64,000 nucleotides of DNA from Aquipseudomonas alcaligenes NBRC 14159 (lineage in GTDB: Bacteria > Pseudomonadota > Gammaproteobacteria > Pseudomonadales > Pseudomonadaceae), in the NCBI RefSeq assembly GCF_000467105.1, contig NZ_BATI01000017.1:1-64000 (forward strand). Reading direction: 5' to 3'. Position numbers and translations under genes: made by a program. The notes beneath the pieces were generated by a model. The model had not been told where the DNA came from. It searched no databases and saw only the letters and a list, made by a program, of their open reading frames with translations. The first letter of the stretch is position 1. Each line of letters opens with the position of its first letter. This document shows, piece by piece, positions 1 to 7,454 of this stretch.

Positions 1-432
1 GATGACCTGCTTGTTGGTGGCGCTGGTAATGATTCACTGACCGGTGGCGCGGGTTCGGACACCTACCGTTTCGGCTTGGGTGATGGCCAGGACTCGATCA
101 GTAATAACGACGGTGCTGCAGGCAGCATCGATACCCTGCAGTTTATGGAGGGTGTATCGATTGAGCAGTTGTGGTTCAGGAAGTCAGGTTCCAGCCTGGA
201 AGTCAGCGTCATCGGCACCAATGACAAAGTGACGGTTGGCAGCTGGTATTCGGGTAGCACCTATCACTTGGACCAATTCAAAACCGCTGATGGAAAAACG
301 CTATTGGATGGTCAGGTGCAGAACCTGGTGAATGCCATGGCCAGCTTCGGCGTGCCGGCAGGTGGTGAGGGCAACCTGACTGCCGATCAACGTCAGCAAC
401 TGGATGTGGTGATCGCCGCCAATTGGCAGTAA
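1..432 (+). CDS. RTX/hemolysin-type calcium-binding protein, C-terminal fragment
   Basis: The open frame enters from the left edge and ends at TAA 430-432, so only the last 143 residues are visible. They begin with glycine/aspartate nonapeptide repeats (GGAGNDSLTGGAGSDTYRFG), the calcium-binding beta-roll of RTX proteins. Next comes a stretch (about residues 40-110) resembling the hemolysin-type calcium-binding-related domain, with LWF, VTVGSWYSG and LDQFKTADGK. The tail (NLTADQRQQLDVVIAANWQ) is the kind of uncleaved C-terminal signal used by type I secretion. RTX proteins are exported through an ABC/MFP/TolC channel and fold on calcium outside the cell. Whether this is an adhesin, enzyme or toxin cannot be told, because the N-terminal part is missing. 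Confidence 0.85.
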   Translation, partial: DDLLVGGAGNDSLTGGAGSDTYRFGLGDGQDSISNNDGAAGSIDTLQFMEGVSIEQLWFRKSGSSLEVSVIGTNDKVTVGSWYSGSTYHLDQFKTADGKTLLDGQVQNLVNAMASFGVPAGGEGNLTADQRQQLDVVIAANWQ

Positions 433-451
433 TCACTACCTGGCTGTAACG

Positions 452-485
452 GAAGGCCCGGCATCTGCCGGGCCTTCTGCTTTCT
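452..485 (+). terminator. Rho-independent terminator after the RTX gene
   Basis: An 11-bp perfect stem (GAAGGCCCGGC / GCCGGGCCTTC, 452-462 and 467-477) with a 4-nt loop lies 20 bp after the stop codon and is followed by a T-rich but weak tail. It may also serve the convergent dehydrogenase gene. Confidence 0.75.
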
Positions 486-488
486 GGG

Positions 489-1340
489 CTAAGGCTTGAG
501 CTCCCAGCGCCCATCCACCCGCTGCGCCAGCCCGCGCTCACCGAGCGACTCCAGGTAGCGTTGCATCCCTTTCTCGCCGCGTTTGCGCAGCAGGCGGATG
601 CTGTGTGGCAGCAGGTTGGGGAAGAGCATGGCCAGGCTGGACAGCCAGGATTCGCTGGCCTTGGGTGTGCGCTCCAGGCAGGGCTTGTCGAGCATCCGCA
701 GGACCTGTTCGGCCACGTCTGCCGGCTGCTGCGGCGGGTCCATGAACTGCAGGGGGTTGCCGCCGTGGACGGCTTCCTTGAGCAGCATGGGCGTCTCGGT
801 GGCGGCGGGCAGGATCGAGCCGACCCGGATGCCCTTGGCTTCCAGATCCAGGCCGATCGACAGCATGGCGCCGCGCAGGCCGAACTTGCTGGCGGCGTAG
901 ATCGGTGTTTCCGGCAGCGGGAAGATGCCGCCGAGCGACACCGTGCTGATCACCCGCGCATCGGCCGAGCGCCTGAGCAGCGGGATGGCCAGACGGGTGA
1001 GCACCAGCGGCGCGATCAGGTTGATGTTGAGTTCGCTGACGATACTTTCCACCGAGCGCTCGTCGAAGGCTTCGACATGCGCGACGGCGGCGTTGTTGAT
1101 GAGGATGTCGAGGCGGCCGAAGCGCGCCTCGATCTGCGCCAGCACTCCACTCAGGGCGGCCTGGTCGGTCAGGTCGAGGGCGAAGGCGCAGGCCTGCTCG
1201 CCGAGGCGATCGGCCAGGGCCTGCAGGCGCGCGGCGTCGATGTCCAGCAGGGCCAGGCGCATGCCGCGGGCGATCAGGCGCTCGCAGATGGCCTGGCCGA
1301 TGCCACCGGCGGCACCGGTAATCAGCACGACTTCATTCAT
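489..1340 (-). CDS. Short-chain dehydrogenase/reductase (SDR)
   Basis: This 283-residue classical-type SDR has the cofactor motif TGAAGGIG (residues 8-15), NNA (82-84) and the catalytic set Ser135, Tyr148, Lys152 (YAASK). D33 after the second beta strand (LLDID) suggests NAD(H) rather than NADP(H). SDRs oxidise or reduce alcohol/carbonyl groups. The extra ~40 C-terminal residues are typical of SDRs acting on lipid-like or bulky substrates, but the substrate cannot be read from sequence. The start is preceded by GGAG. The upstream FAD monooxygenase gene ends 14 bp away on the same strand, so the two form an operon in which one enzyme could handle the carbonyl made by the other. Confidence 0.85.
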   Translation of the reverse strand: MNEVVLITGAAGGIGQAICERLIARGMRLALLDIDAARLQALADRLGEQACAFALDLTDQAALSGVLAQIEARFGRLDILINNAAVAHVEAFDERSVESIVSELNINLIAPLVLTRLAIPLLRRSADARVISTVSLGGIFPLPETPIYAASKFGLRGAMLSIGLDLEAKGIRVGSILPAATETPMLLKEAVHGGNPLQFMDPPQQPADVAEQVLRMLDKPCLERTPKASESWLSSLAMLFPNLLPHSIRLLRKRGEKGMQRYLESLGERGLAQRVDGRWELKP

Positions 1341-1354
1341 GGGCGGCTCCAGGC

Positions 1355-2749
1355 TCAGAGAGCGGGTTCGGCATGGGCTTTCAGGTTCGGCGCGGTCGTG
1401 CGCCGCAGGCCGGCGTAGTAGCCCTCTTCCAGTTCGCCCCAGCCCATCTGCTGGCGCAGTTTGCGCAGGTGCTTCTTGAGCGCATGCACTTCCAGGTACA
1501 CCTCGTGGCGCTGGGATTTGACGAACTGGATGCCGCCGGACAGGTCCGGGTGGTCATGGGCGATCAACTGGTCGAACTGGCGGGCCTGCTCGGGGCGTTG
1601 CAGTTGGTCGCGCAGGTAGCAGGCGATGGCGTGGGCCTCGTTGTCGAACAGCTTGTAGGCGCTGGAGTTGGTTTCCAGGTAGCCGATGCCGAACAGGTTG
1701 TGGTGCTGGCGGCTGAAGATCGACAGGTACAGCTGCGGGCGTCCGCCCTTCCACTCGAAGTAGTCGGCGGCGTACTTGCAGCTCCACTTGTAGCCGGTGG
1801 CATAGAGCACCAGATCGAGCGCCTCGCGGCTGCCGTCCTTGAACACCGCGTAGTCGCCCTCGTAGTGCGACACGTCCGGTTTCACCTGGATGTCGCCGTG
1901 CTGCAGGTAGTGCAGCAGCTGGGTGTTCATCAGCGGGTGGCTCTCGAACAGCTTGTGGTCCGGTTTGGGCAGGCCGAAGCGACTGGTGTCGCCGTTGATC
2001 AGGCGCAGGATCACCTGGAAGATCGGTCGGGTCAGCCACATCGGCAGTTGCGGGCCTTTCTCGCTGACCTCGTCGGCCGGTAGGCCGAACAGGTGCTTGG
2101 GAATGAAGTGGTAGCCCCGGCGCATGCTGATAAAGGCCTTGTCGGCGTGGGTGGCGGCGTCGCAGGCGATATCCGCGCCGGAGTTGCCGGCACCGATGAT
2201 CATCACCCGCTTGCCGCGGAATTCATCGGCTTTCTTGAAGGTCACCGAGTGGCGGATCTCGCCGTTGAACTGGCCTTTTACCTCCGGCATGTTCGGGTCC
2301 CAGTTGCAGCCGGTGGCACAGACCACTGCGCGATAGCGGCGTTGTTCGCCTCCCGCGAGCGTCACCTGCCAGCGGCCATCGTCCTGCTTCTCGACCTTCT
2401 CCACCGCGGTGTTGAAGCGGATGTTGTCGTACAGGTCGAAGGCCCTGGCGAAGGCGCGGGCGTACTCGAGGATCTGCCGGTTGCTCGGGTAGTCCGGGAA
2501 ATGCTTGGGCATCGGGTAGTCGAGGAAGCCCGACAGGTCGCGCGAGGAAATGAAATGTGCGGATTCGTACATCGGCGTGCCGGGGTTGTCGATGTCCCAC
2601 ACGCCGCCGACATCGCGATGGCGTTCGAACTGCTCGTAAGCCAGGCCCTGGCGCTTGAGCGCGCGGGCCATGCACAGGCCGCCGGGGCCGCCACCGATGA
2701 TGCATACGGCATCACCGCAATCCTGGATGTTGGGGGTTGTTGTACTCAC
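1355..2749 (-). CDS. Flavin-containing (FAD/NADPH) monooxygenase
   Basis: The protein has 464 residues from a GTG start. An upstream in-frame ATG at 2809 exists, but GGAG lies 7 nt before the GTG, and the dinucleotide fold then starts near residue 14 as usual. The FAD motif is GGGPGG (about residues 18-23). An FMO/Baeyer-Villiger fingerprint of the form FxGxxxHxxxF is present (FNGEIRHSVTF), followed by the NADPH motif GAGNSG. Members insert oxygen into soft nucleophiles or carbonyls using NADPH and O2, in the cytoplasm. It precedes the SDR in a two-gene operon and is divergent from the cytochrome/oxidoreductase operon across a 220-bp region, so co-regulation is plausible. Substrate unknown. 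Confidence 0.85.
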   Translation of the reverse strand: MSTTTPNIQDCGDAVCIIGGGPGGLCMARALKRQGLAYEQFERHRDVGGVWDIDNPGTPMYESAHFISSRDLSGFLDYPMPKHFPDYPSNRQILEYARAFARAFDLYDNIRFNTAVEKVEKQDDGRWQVTLAGGEQRRYRAVVCATGCNWDPNMPEVKGQFNGEIRHSVTFKKADEFRGKRVMIIGAGNSGADIACDAATHADKAFISMRRGYHFIPKHLFGLPADEVSEKGPQLPMWLTRPIFQVILRLINGDTSRFGLPKPDHKLFESHPLMNTQLLHYLQHGDIQVKPDVSHYEGDYAVFKDGSREALDLVLYATGYKWSCKYAADYFEWKGGRPQLYLSIFSRQHHNLFGIGYLETNSSAYKLFDNEAHAIACYLRDQLQRPEQARQFDQLIAHDHPDLSGGIQFVKSQRHEVYLEVHALKKHLRKLRQQMGWGELEEGYYAGLRRTTAPNLKAHAEPAL

Positions 2750-2868
2750 GAGGATGCTCCATGTCGGGACGTTCGATGCTTCCACGGTAGCCAGGCGCGG
2801 GGAGTGCAAGCAGGGGCGATGTGGCCACCAAAGAGGGCCGAAACGGACAGCGATGAGCGCGCGGGGAT

Positions 2869-2900
2869 TGGCCGTTTGCTGGTGCCTGGCTGGCCGTTTG
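2869..2900 (+). promoter_or_regulatory. Direct repeat TGGCCGTTTG x2, candidate AraC-family operator
   Basis: The 10-bp sequence TGGCCGTTTG occurs exactly at 2869-2878 and 2891-2900, 22 bp apart (two helical turns) and about 70-100 bp upstream of the cytochrome gene. Spaced direct repeats are the usual binding mode of AraC-family activators, and an AraC-type gene lies at the other end of this operon. Binding is inferred. Confidence 0.5.
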
Positions 2901-2971
2901 GGACCTCATGGGCGGCCCGTGGCTCCTTTAGTGTGGTGCTATCGAAATGAGCCTATGGGCGGAGGATGGAT

Positions 2972-3355
2972 ATGCGGGCAGGGCAGAGCGGGAAGCGCGG
3001 GGCGGCCGTCGGCCTGCTGCTGTGCATGCTGCTGACGGGCTGTGGCGCAGAGGATGTCGCGCAGGCACCCGCGGGCGCCGGGCAGGGCGTACCGACGGAT
3101 GCAAAGCTGGCGCAGCTGTATGGCGCCAGCTGCAAACAGTGCCATGCCAACCCGGCTGCCGGTGCACCGCTGACCGGTGATGTCCAGGCCTGGGCACCAC
3201 GCCTGGAAAAGGGCATGGATACCCTGCTGGATCACAGCATCAACGGCTTCCAGGGCATGCCGCCACTGGGGCTGTGCATGCAGTGCGGGGAGGCCGACTT
3301 CCGCGCGCTGATCGAGTTCATGGCGGCCGCGCCGCAGCCTGCGGAGGGCCGCTGA
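2972..3355 (+). CDS. sphD: Lipoprotein c-type cytochrome (SphD-like)
   Basis: A 127-residue lipoprotein. Its signal peptide ends in LLTGC (Cys24 is the lipidation site), and it has one haem motif CKQCH (residues 54-58). A later GMPPLGLCMQCG segment supplies the likely axial Met and a second Cys pair, as in cytochrome c5-type domains. I start at the second ATG because GGAGG (2961-2965) abuts the first ATG but sits 6 nt before the second. The next gene begins 1 bp after the stop, so they are co-transcribed. The obvious role is to accept electrons from the exported FAD oxidoreductase. Order and family match the mono-haem cytochrome of the sphingosine-induced sphBCD group of P. aeruginosa (recalled, not checked). 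Confidence 0.75.
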   Translation: MRAGQSGKRGAAVGLLLCMLLTGCGAEDVAQAPAGAGQGVPTDAKLAQLYGASCKQCHANPAAGAPLTGDVQAWAPRLEKGMDTLLDHSINGFQGMPPLGLCMQCGEADFRALIEFMAAAPQPAEGR

Positions 3356-3356
3356 G

Positions 3357-4742
3357 ATGGTCTCGCGTCGTCAGCTGTTGCAGCGTGCCAGTCTGCTGGG
3401 GGCCTGCCTGGCCTTGCCGGCCCGTTCGCTCTGGGCGGCGGAAACGCCGCGGCCGATTCCCTGGCGCAACTGGTCCGGCGTGCAGAGCTGCCTGCCGCTG
3501 GAGCGGGCCGCGCCGCAGAACCTGGATGAGCTGGTGCAGCTGATCCGCAAGGCGACGGGCAAGATTCGTCCGGTGGGCGCGGGGCACTCCTTCAGCGCCC
3601 TGGTGCCGACCAATGACACCCTGCTGTCGCTCGCTCACTTCTCCGGGCTGCTGGCGCATGATGCACAGACCCTGCAGGCGGAGTTCGGTGCCGGCACGCC
3701 GATGTCGACCATGGGCGCGCCGCTTCGGGACGTCGGCCAGGCGCTGATCAACATGGCGGACACCGACTACCAGACCCTGGCCGGCGCCATCGCCACCTCG
3801 ACCCACGGCACCGGCATCGGCTTCGGTTCCTATTCCTCCAACGTCTGCGGCCTGCAACTGGTCAGCGCCGCGGGCGAGGTGCTCGACTGCAGCCGCGAGC
3901 AGAACCCCGAGTTGTTCGCTGCCGCGCGCGTCTCGCTCGGCGCGCTGGGCGTGGTGACCAAGGTACGCATGCAGAACCGCGCCGCCTTTCGCCTGCGTGA
4001 GCGCCAGTGGCTGGGCAAGACCGAAGAGCTGCTGGAGGACATCGACAACCTCAAGCGCGACAACCAGCACTGGGAGATGCTGGTGGTGACCCACTCCGAC
4101 TATGCCCTGGCCGTGGCGCTGAACGAGACCGAGGACCCGGCCACGCCGCCGGTGCCGCCGGACGAGGAGGGTGGCAACGGCTTCATCGACATCATCGAGG
4201 GGCTGGACAAGCACCTGAGCGACTCGCCCGGCCTGCGTCGCAGCCTGCTCAACAACATGCGCCACCTGGCCAGCTTCGACGACCGCGTGGACGCCTCCTA
4301 CGAGATCTACGCCAACGTGCGCAACGTGCGCTTCAACGAGATGGAGTACTCGGTACCGGCCGAGCATGGCCCGGCCTGCCTGCGCGAGATCCTCAAGCGC
4401 ATCGACGACGGCAACCTGCGCACCTGGATGCCGGTCGAGTACCGCTACGTGAAGGCCGACGATATCCCCCTGAGCATGTTCGAGGGGCGCGACAGCTGCG
4501 CGATCTCGATCCATCAGCACTATTCGATGGACCACCACGACTTCTTCGCCGCCATCGAGCCGATCTTCTGGAAGTATCAGGGCCGGCCGCACTGGGGCAA
4601 GCTGCACAGCCTGGGCGCGCGCCAGTTGCAGTCGCTTTACCCACGCTGGAAGGAGTTCACCGAACTGCGCCAGGCGCTCGACCCGCAGGGGCGCTTCGTC
4701 AATGCGCACCTGGCCGGGCTGTTCGGTCTGAACCTGGGCTGA
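3357..4742 (+). CDS. sphC: Tat-exported FAD oxidoreductase, aldonolactone-oxidase family (SphC-like)
   Basis: 461 residues. The N-terminus (SRRQLLQ, hydrophobic stretch, then LWAAE) is a twin-arginine export signal, so the enzyme should fold with its flavin in the cytoplasm and work in the periplasm. The body is a VAO-type FAD domain: GAGHSFSAL around His77 and ATSTHGTG near residue 145. It is followed by a D-arabinono-1,4-lactone-oxidase-type C-terminal half ending in NAHLAGLFGL. Family members oxidise an alcohol carbon next to a polar group. Sitting between a cytochrome c and a D-threonine-aldolase-fold gene, it looks like a dehydrogenase feeding electrons to that cytochrome rather than an O2-using oxidase. 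The SphC assignment rests on this neighbourhood; the sphingosine substrate is inference. Confidence 0.75.
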   Translation: MVSRRQLLQRASLLGACLALPARSLWAAETPRPIPWRNWSGVQSCLPLERAAPQNLDELVQLIRKATGKIRPVGAGHSFSALVPTNDTLLSLAHFSGLLAHDAQTLQAEFGAGTPMSTMGAPLRDVGQALINMADTDYQTLAGAIATSTHGTGIGFGSYSSNVCGLQLVSAAGEVLDCSREQNPELFAAARVSLGALGVVTKVRMQNRAAFRLRERQWLGKTEELLEDIDNLKRDNQHWEMLVVTHSDYALAVALNETEDPATPPVPPDEEGGNGFIDIIEGLDKHLSDSPGLRRSLLNNMRHLASFDDRVDASYEIYANVRNVRFNEMEYSVPAEHGPACLREILKRIDDGNLRTWMPVEYRYVKADDIPLSMFEGRDSCAISIHQHYSMDHHDFFAAIEPIFWKYQGRPHWGKLHSLGARQLQSLYPRWKEFTELRQALDPQGRFVNAHLAGLFGLNLG

Positions 4743-4751
4743 GGAGAGGGG

Positions 4752-6026
4752 ATGAAGCGACGCACGCTCGTACTGGCTGGCCTGGGCGCCGGCGGACTGC
4801 TGGCCACTGCCTGGCTGCGCCCCGGTGATCGCGGCCAGCCGCATGATGCCTACTTCCAGGCGCTGAGCCAGGAGCTCAAGGCCAACGGGCCGATGCGCCC
4901 GGTAATGCTGATCGACCTCGACCGCCTCGACCACAACATCGAGGTGGTGCGCCAGTTCCTCGCCCGCAGTGGCAAGCAGCTGCGCTTGGTGGAGAAGTCC
5001 CTGCCGGCGCCCGGCCTGCTGCGCTATCTCGGCGAGCAGCTCGGCACCCAGCGGCTGATGTCCTTTCATCAGCCGTTTCTCAACCATGATGCGCGACTGT
5101 TCCCCGAGGCTGACATCCTGCTCGGCAAGCCGTTGCCGGTGCGCTCGGCGCAGCTGTTCTACCAGCAGCACAGCGGCCCCTTTGATCCGGCCAAACAGCT
5201 GCAGTGGCTGATCGACACGCCCGCGCGCCTGCAGCAATACCTGGCCCTGGCCCAGGGGCTGGGCACGCGGCTACGGATCAATATCGAACTGGATGTGGGC
5301 CTGCACCGCGGTGGCGTGAGCGACACCCAGACGCTCGGGCAGCTTCTGCAGCTGATCGCCGATCATCCGCAGCAGCTGGAGTTCGCCGGCTTCATGGGTT
5401 ACGACCCCTTCGTCGGCATGAACCTGCCGTCCGTGCTCGGCAGCCAGGACGCGTTGCTGGCCAAGGTCATGGCGCTGTATCAGGGCTATGTCGACTTCAC
5501 CCGCCAGCGCTTCCCGGCGCTGTGGCGCGCGGGGCTGACCCTCAACACCGCCGGCAGCCCGAGCTACCGGGCGCACGAGCAGGAGCGCCTGAGCAGCGAG
5601 GTGGCCATCGGCACCGGCCTGCTCAAGCCCAGCCATTACGACCTGCCGTCGCTGGCCGAGCATGTGCCGGCTGCGTTTATCGCCACGCCGGTGCTCAAGC
5701 GCACCGGGGCGCTGCGCATTCCGGCGCTGGACGAGAAGTCGCGGCTGTTCGCCTGGTGGGACGTCAACCAGCGCGAGACCTTCTTCATCTACGGCGGCAA
5801 CTGGCAGGCCGACCCGATTTCGCCGGCCGGGCTGCAGCTGAGCGGGCTGTACGGGCGCAGCTCGAACCAGGAACTGATCAATGGCTCGCCGGCGGTGGGC
5901 CTGGCGGTGGACGATCAGGTGTTCCTGCGCCCGACCCAGAGCGAGTCGGTGCTGCTGCAGTTCGGCGATCTGCTGGCGGTGCGTGGCGGCAGGATAGTCG
6001 AGCGCTGGCCGGTGTATCAGGAGTGA
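4752..6026 (+). CDS. sphB: D-threonine aldolase/alanine racemase-fold PLP protein, exported (SphB-like)
   Basis: 424 residues. The start MKRRTLVLAGLGAGG has two arginines before a short hydrophobic segment, a probable Tat-type signal or anchor, which suits a PLP protein acting in the periplasm. The N-terminal TIM-barrel segment carries VMLIDLDRLDHNI (about 51-63) and the likely PLP lysine Lys82. The C-terminal domain matches D-threonine aldolase/D-serine dehydratase proteins (GRIVERWPVY). The metal pair of those families (His-x-Cys or His-x-Asp) reads Gln396-x-Glu398, so metal use may differ. The gene follows the FAD oxidoreductase by 9 bp. It would cleave beta-hydroxy-D-amino acids to glycine plus aldehyde if the family chemistry is kept. 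Confidence 0.7.
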   Translation: MKRRTLVLAGLGAGGLLATAWLRPGDRGQPHDAYFQALSQELKANGPMRPVMLIDLDRLDHNIEVVRQFLARSGKQLRLVEKSLPAPGLLRYLGEQLGTQRLMSFHQPFLNHDARLFPEADILLGKPLPVRSAQLFYQQHSGPFDPAKQLQWLIDTPARLQQYLALAQGLGTRLRINIELDVGLHRGGVSDTQTLGQLLQLIADHPQQLEFAGFMGYDPFVGMNLPSVLGSQDALLAKVMALYQGYVDFTRQRFPALWRAGLTLNTAGSPSYRAHEQERLSSEVAIGTGLLKPSHYDLPSLAEHVPAAFIATPVLKRTGALRIPALDEKSRLFAWWDVNQRETFFIYGGNWQADPISPAGLQLSGLYGRSSNQELINGSPAVGLAVDDQVFLRPTQSESVLLQFGDLLAVRGGRIVERWPVYQE

Positions 6027-6031
6027 TTCCT

Positions 6032-6054
6032 CCCCTCTCCCTTTGGGAGAGGGG
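6032..6054. repeat. CCCCTCTCCC hairpin repeat, copy 1
   Basis: Perfect 10-bp inverted repeat CCCCTCTCCC / GGGAGAGGGG with a 3-nt loop, 5 bp after the sphB-like stop codon. Related copies occur at 15802-15864 and 25857-25896, so this is a dispersed intergenic element. Here it may also terminate transcription between the convergent sphB-like and AraC genes. Confidence 0.75.
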
Positions 6055-6102
6055 GCTGGATCGGTGTAGCCCACAAACCCCTCGGTAAGACCTGGGGGAG
6101 GT

Positions 6103-7140
6103 TTAGGACTCCTGAGCAATCCGCTGCTTCGCCGTGCGCGGCGTCACCCCGGTCCAGCGTTTGAACGCGCGACGGAAGTTGCGCACATCACTGAAGCCGG
6201 TCTCGCTGGCCACGTCGATCAGCCGGCTGTCACGGTGGCTGAGCAGGGCCAGGGCCTTGGCCCGGCGCACCGAGTCGATGATGCCGTGGTAGGACAGCCC
6301 CGCCTCGTCGATACGCCGGCGCAGCGTGCGCTCGCCGAGGTTGAGCTGCTGTGCCAGCTCGGCCAGTTGCGGCGGGCGCCCCAGGCTCTTGCGCACTTCA
6401 CGCTGGATGGTTTCGATCAGGTCAGAGCTGCCCTGTTGCTCCCAGCGCGCGCTGTCGAGCATCTCGGCGATCTCGGCGGCGACATAGTCGTCGCGGGTCG
6501 GTAGCGGCAATTCCAGCCAGCGCGCGTCGAAGGCGATCAGGCTGTGCCCGGCACCGAACTTCACTGGGCAGCGGAAGATTTCCGCGTAGCGCTGCCAGTG
6601 CGGCGGACGCGGGTATTCCAGCTCGATGCGGTCGAGGATCAGGTCGCGGCCGGAGAGGTGGCGAACGATGGCCAGGGCGCTGGCGAAGGCTTCTTCCAGG
6701 TAGAACACCGCCACCTCCGGGTCGAAGAAGCGCGTGCTCGCCAGCACCCGGCAGCGGCCGTTGTTCATCTGCAGCTCGTAGTCGAGCAGGGCGCCGGTGT
6801 GGCGCTGGTAGCGGATGGCCAGGTCGAGCGCCTCGCCCAGGGTCGGGCTGGCCAGCATCGCCATGCCCACCAGCCCCCAGGACACGGCGGTCTGCCGATG
6901 CCCCACGGCCAGGCCCAGGCCGCTGTCGCCCAGGCTGTGCAAGGCGCGACGCACCAGCAGGTAACTCTGCCGGTAGGACAGGCGATAGTCGGGCTTCTTC
7001 AGGTCGTCCGGCTCGAAGCCCAGACCGCGGCAGAGCATGGCCGGGTCGCGGCCGAGTTCGGCGACGTGCTGCAGGAGGAAGCGGGAAATCTGGGGCGGGG
7101 CTGAGGCTTCCGAATAGCGCGGATCGGCGATGGGTTTCAT
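6103..7140 (-). CDS. sphR: AraC-family transcriptional regulator (SphR-like)
   Basis: 345 residues. The first ~210 residues match the ligand-sensing domain of the OruR/ArgR-type AraC subgroup (ISRFLLQHVAELGRDPAML, LGLAVGHRQT). The last ~100 residues carry the two-helix-turn-helix DNA-binding domain (LNLGERTLRRRIDEAGLSY and SETGFSDVRNFRRAFKRWTGVTP). It is convergent with the cytochrome/oxidoreductase/aldolase operon, with only 76 bp between stop codons. In P. aeruginosa an AraC-type activator, SphR, responds to sphingosine and controls sphA, sphBCD and the ceramidase gene; family and position fit, though orthology is not proven. The direct repeat at 2869-2900 is a candidate target. Confidence 0.75.
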   Translation of the reverse strand: MKPIADPRYSEASAPPQISRFLLQHVAELGRDPAMLCRGLGFEPDDLKKPDYRLSYRQSYLLVRRALHSLGDSGLGLAVGHRQTAVSWGLVGMAMLASPTLGEALDLAIRYQRHTGALLDYELQMNNGRCRVLASTRFFDPEVAVFYLEEAFASALAIVRHLSGRDLILDRIELEYPRPPHWQRYAEIFRCPVKFGAGHSLIAFDARWLELPLPTRDDYVAAEIAEMLDSARWEQQGSSDLIETIQREVRKSLGRPPQLAELAQQLNLGERTLRRRIDEAGLSYHGIIDSVRRAKALALLSHRDSRLIDVASETGFSDVRNFRRAFKRWTGVTPRTAKQRIAQES

Positions 7141-7265
7141 GAGTACGCTCCCGGCAGGAGGTCACTGGCGCTGGGCGCCTGGTTCTTGTTGTTATGCGGC
7201 ACCTCGTCGGGTGCTGTTTTGCATAGTTAGCATGGCGTCAGGATCTGACGCCAGTTGCATCGTGT

Positions 7266-7322
7266 AGGGCGGGTGAAACCCGCGTGTGCCGCTAATTCGT
7301 AAACGCGGCTTCCACCCGCCCT
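7266..7322. repeat. AGGGCGGGTG inverted repeat
   Basis: A 57-bp element with 10-bp outer arms AGGGCGGGTG (7266-7275) and CACCCGCCCT (7313-7322) and inner arms CCGCGT / ACGCGG. It begins the 314-bp gene-free stretch 7141-7454, which otherwise holds only a second repeat and the AraC gene's upstream region. A single related arm is found near 46283. It looks like a REP-type mobile palindrome. Confidence 0.7.
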
Positions 7323-7367
7323 GCGTTCTGCGCTCGCTGGGGCGTTCCGCGTTGGTTCAGGCAGCGC

Positions 7368-7450
7368 AGGGTGGATCACGCTTCGCCGATCCACCGGGTG
7401 GCGGTCCACCGAGCGGGCCGTCGGTGGGTGAGCGGAGCGTCATCCACCCT
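7368..7450. repeat. Second intergenic palindrome, AGGGTGGAT arms
   Basis: Imperfect 19-bp arms, AGGGTGGATCACGCTTCGC (7368-7386) and GCGGAGCGTCATCCACCCT (7432-7450), enclose a GC-rich centre with further internal pairing (GATCCACCGGGTGG). It lies just downstream of the aldolase-like gene and 45 bp from the previous palindrome. The form suits a nonautonomous REP/BIME-type element. No coding content is seen in 7141-7454. Confidence 0.65.
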
Positions 7451-7454
7451 ACGG

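Noticed and set aside
3318..5237. 639-codon open frame on the minus strand
   Set aside because: It lies opposite the sphC/sphB-like genes; composition (QR, AVEV, HLAQ-rich) is that of the antisense of GC-rich codons, with no motif or ribosome site.
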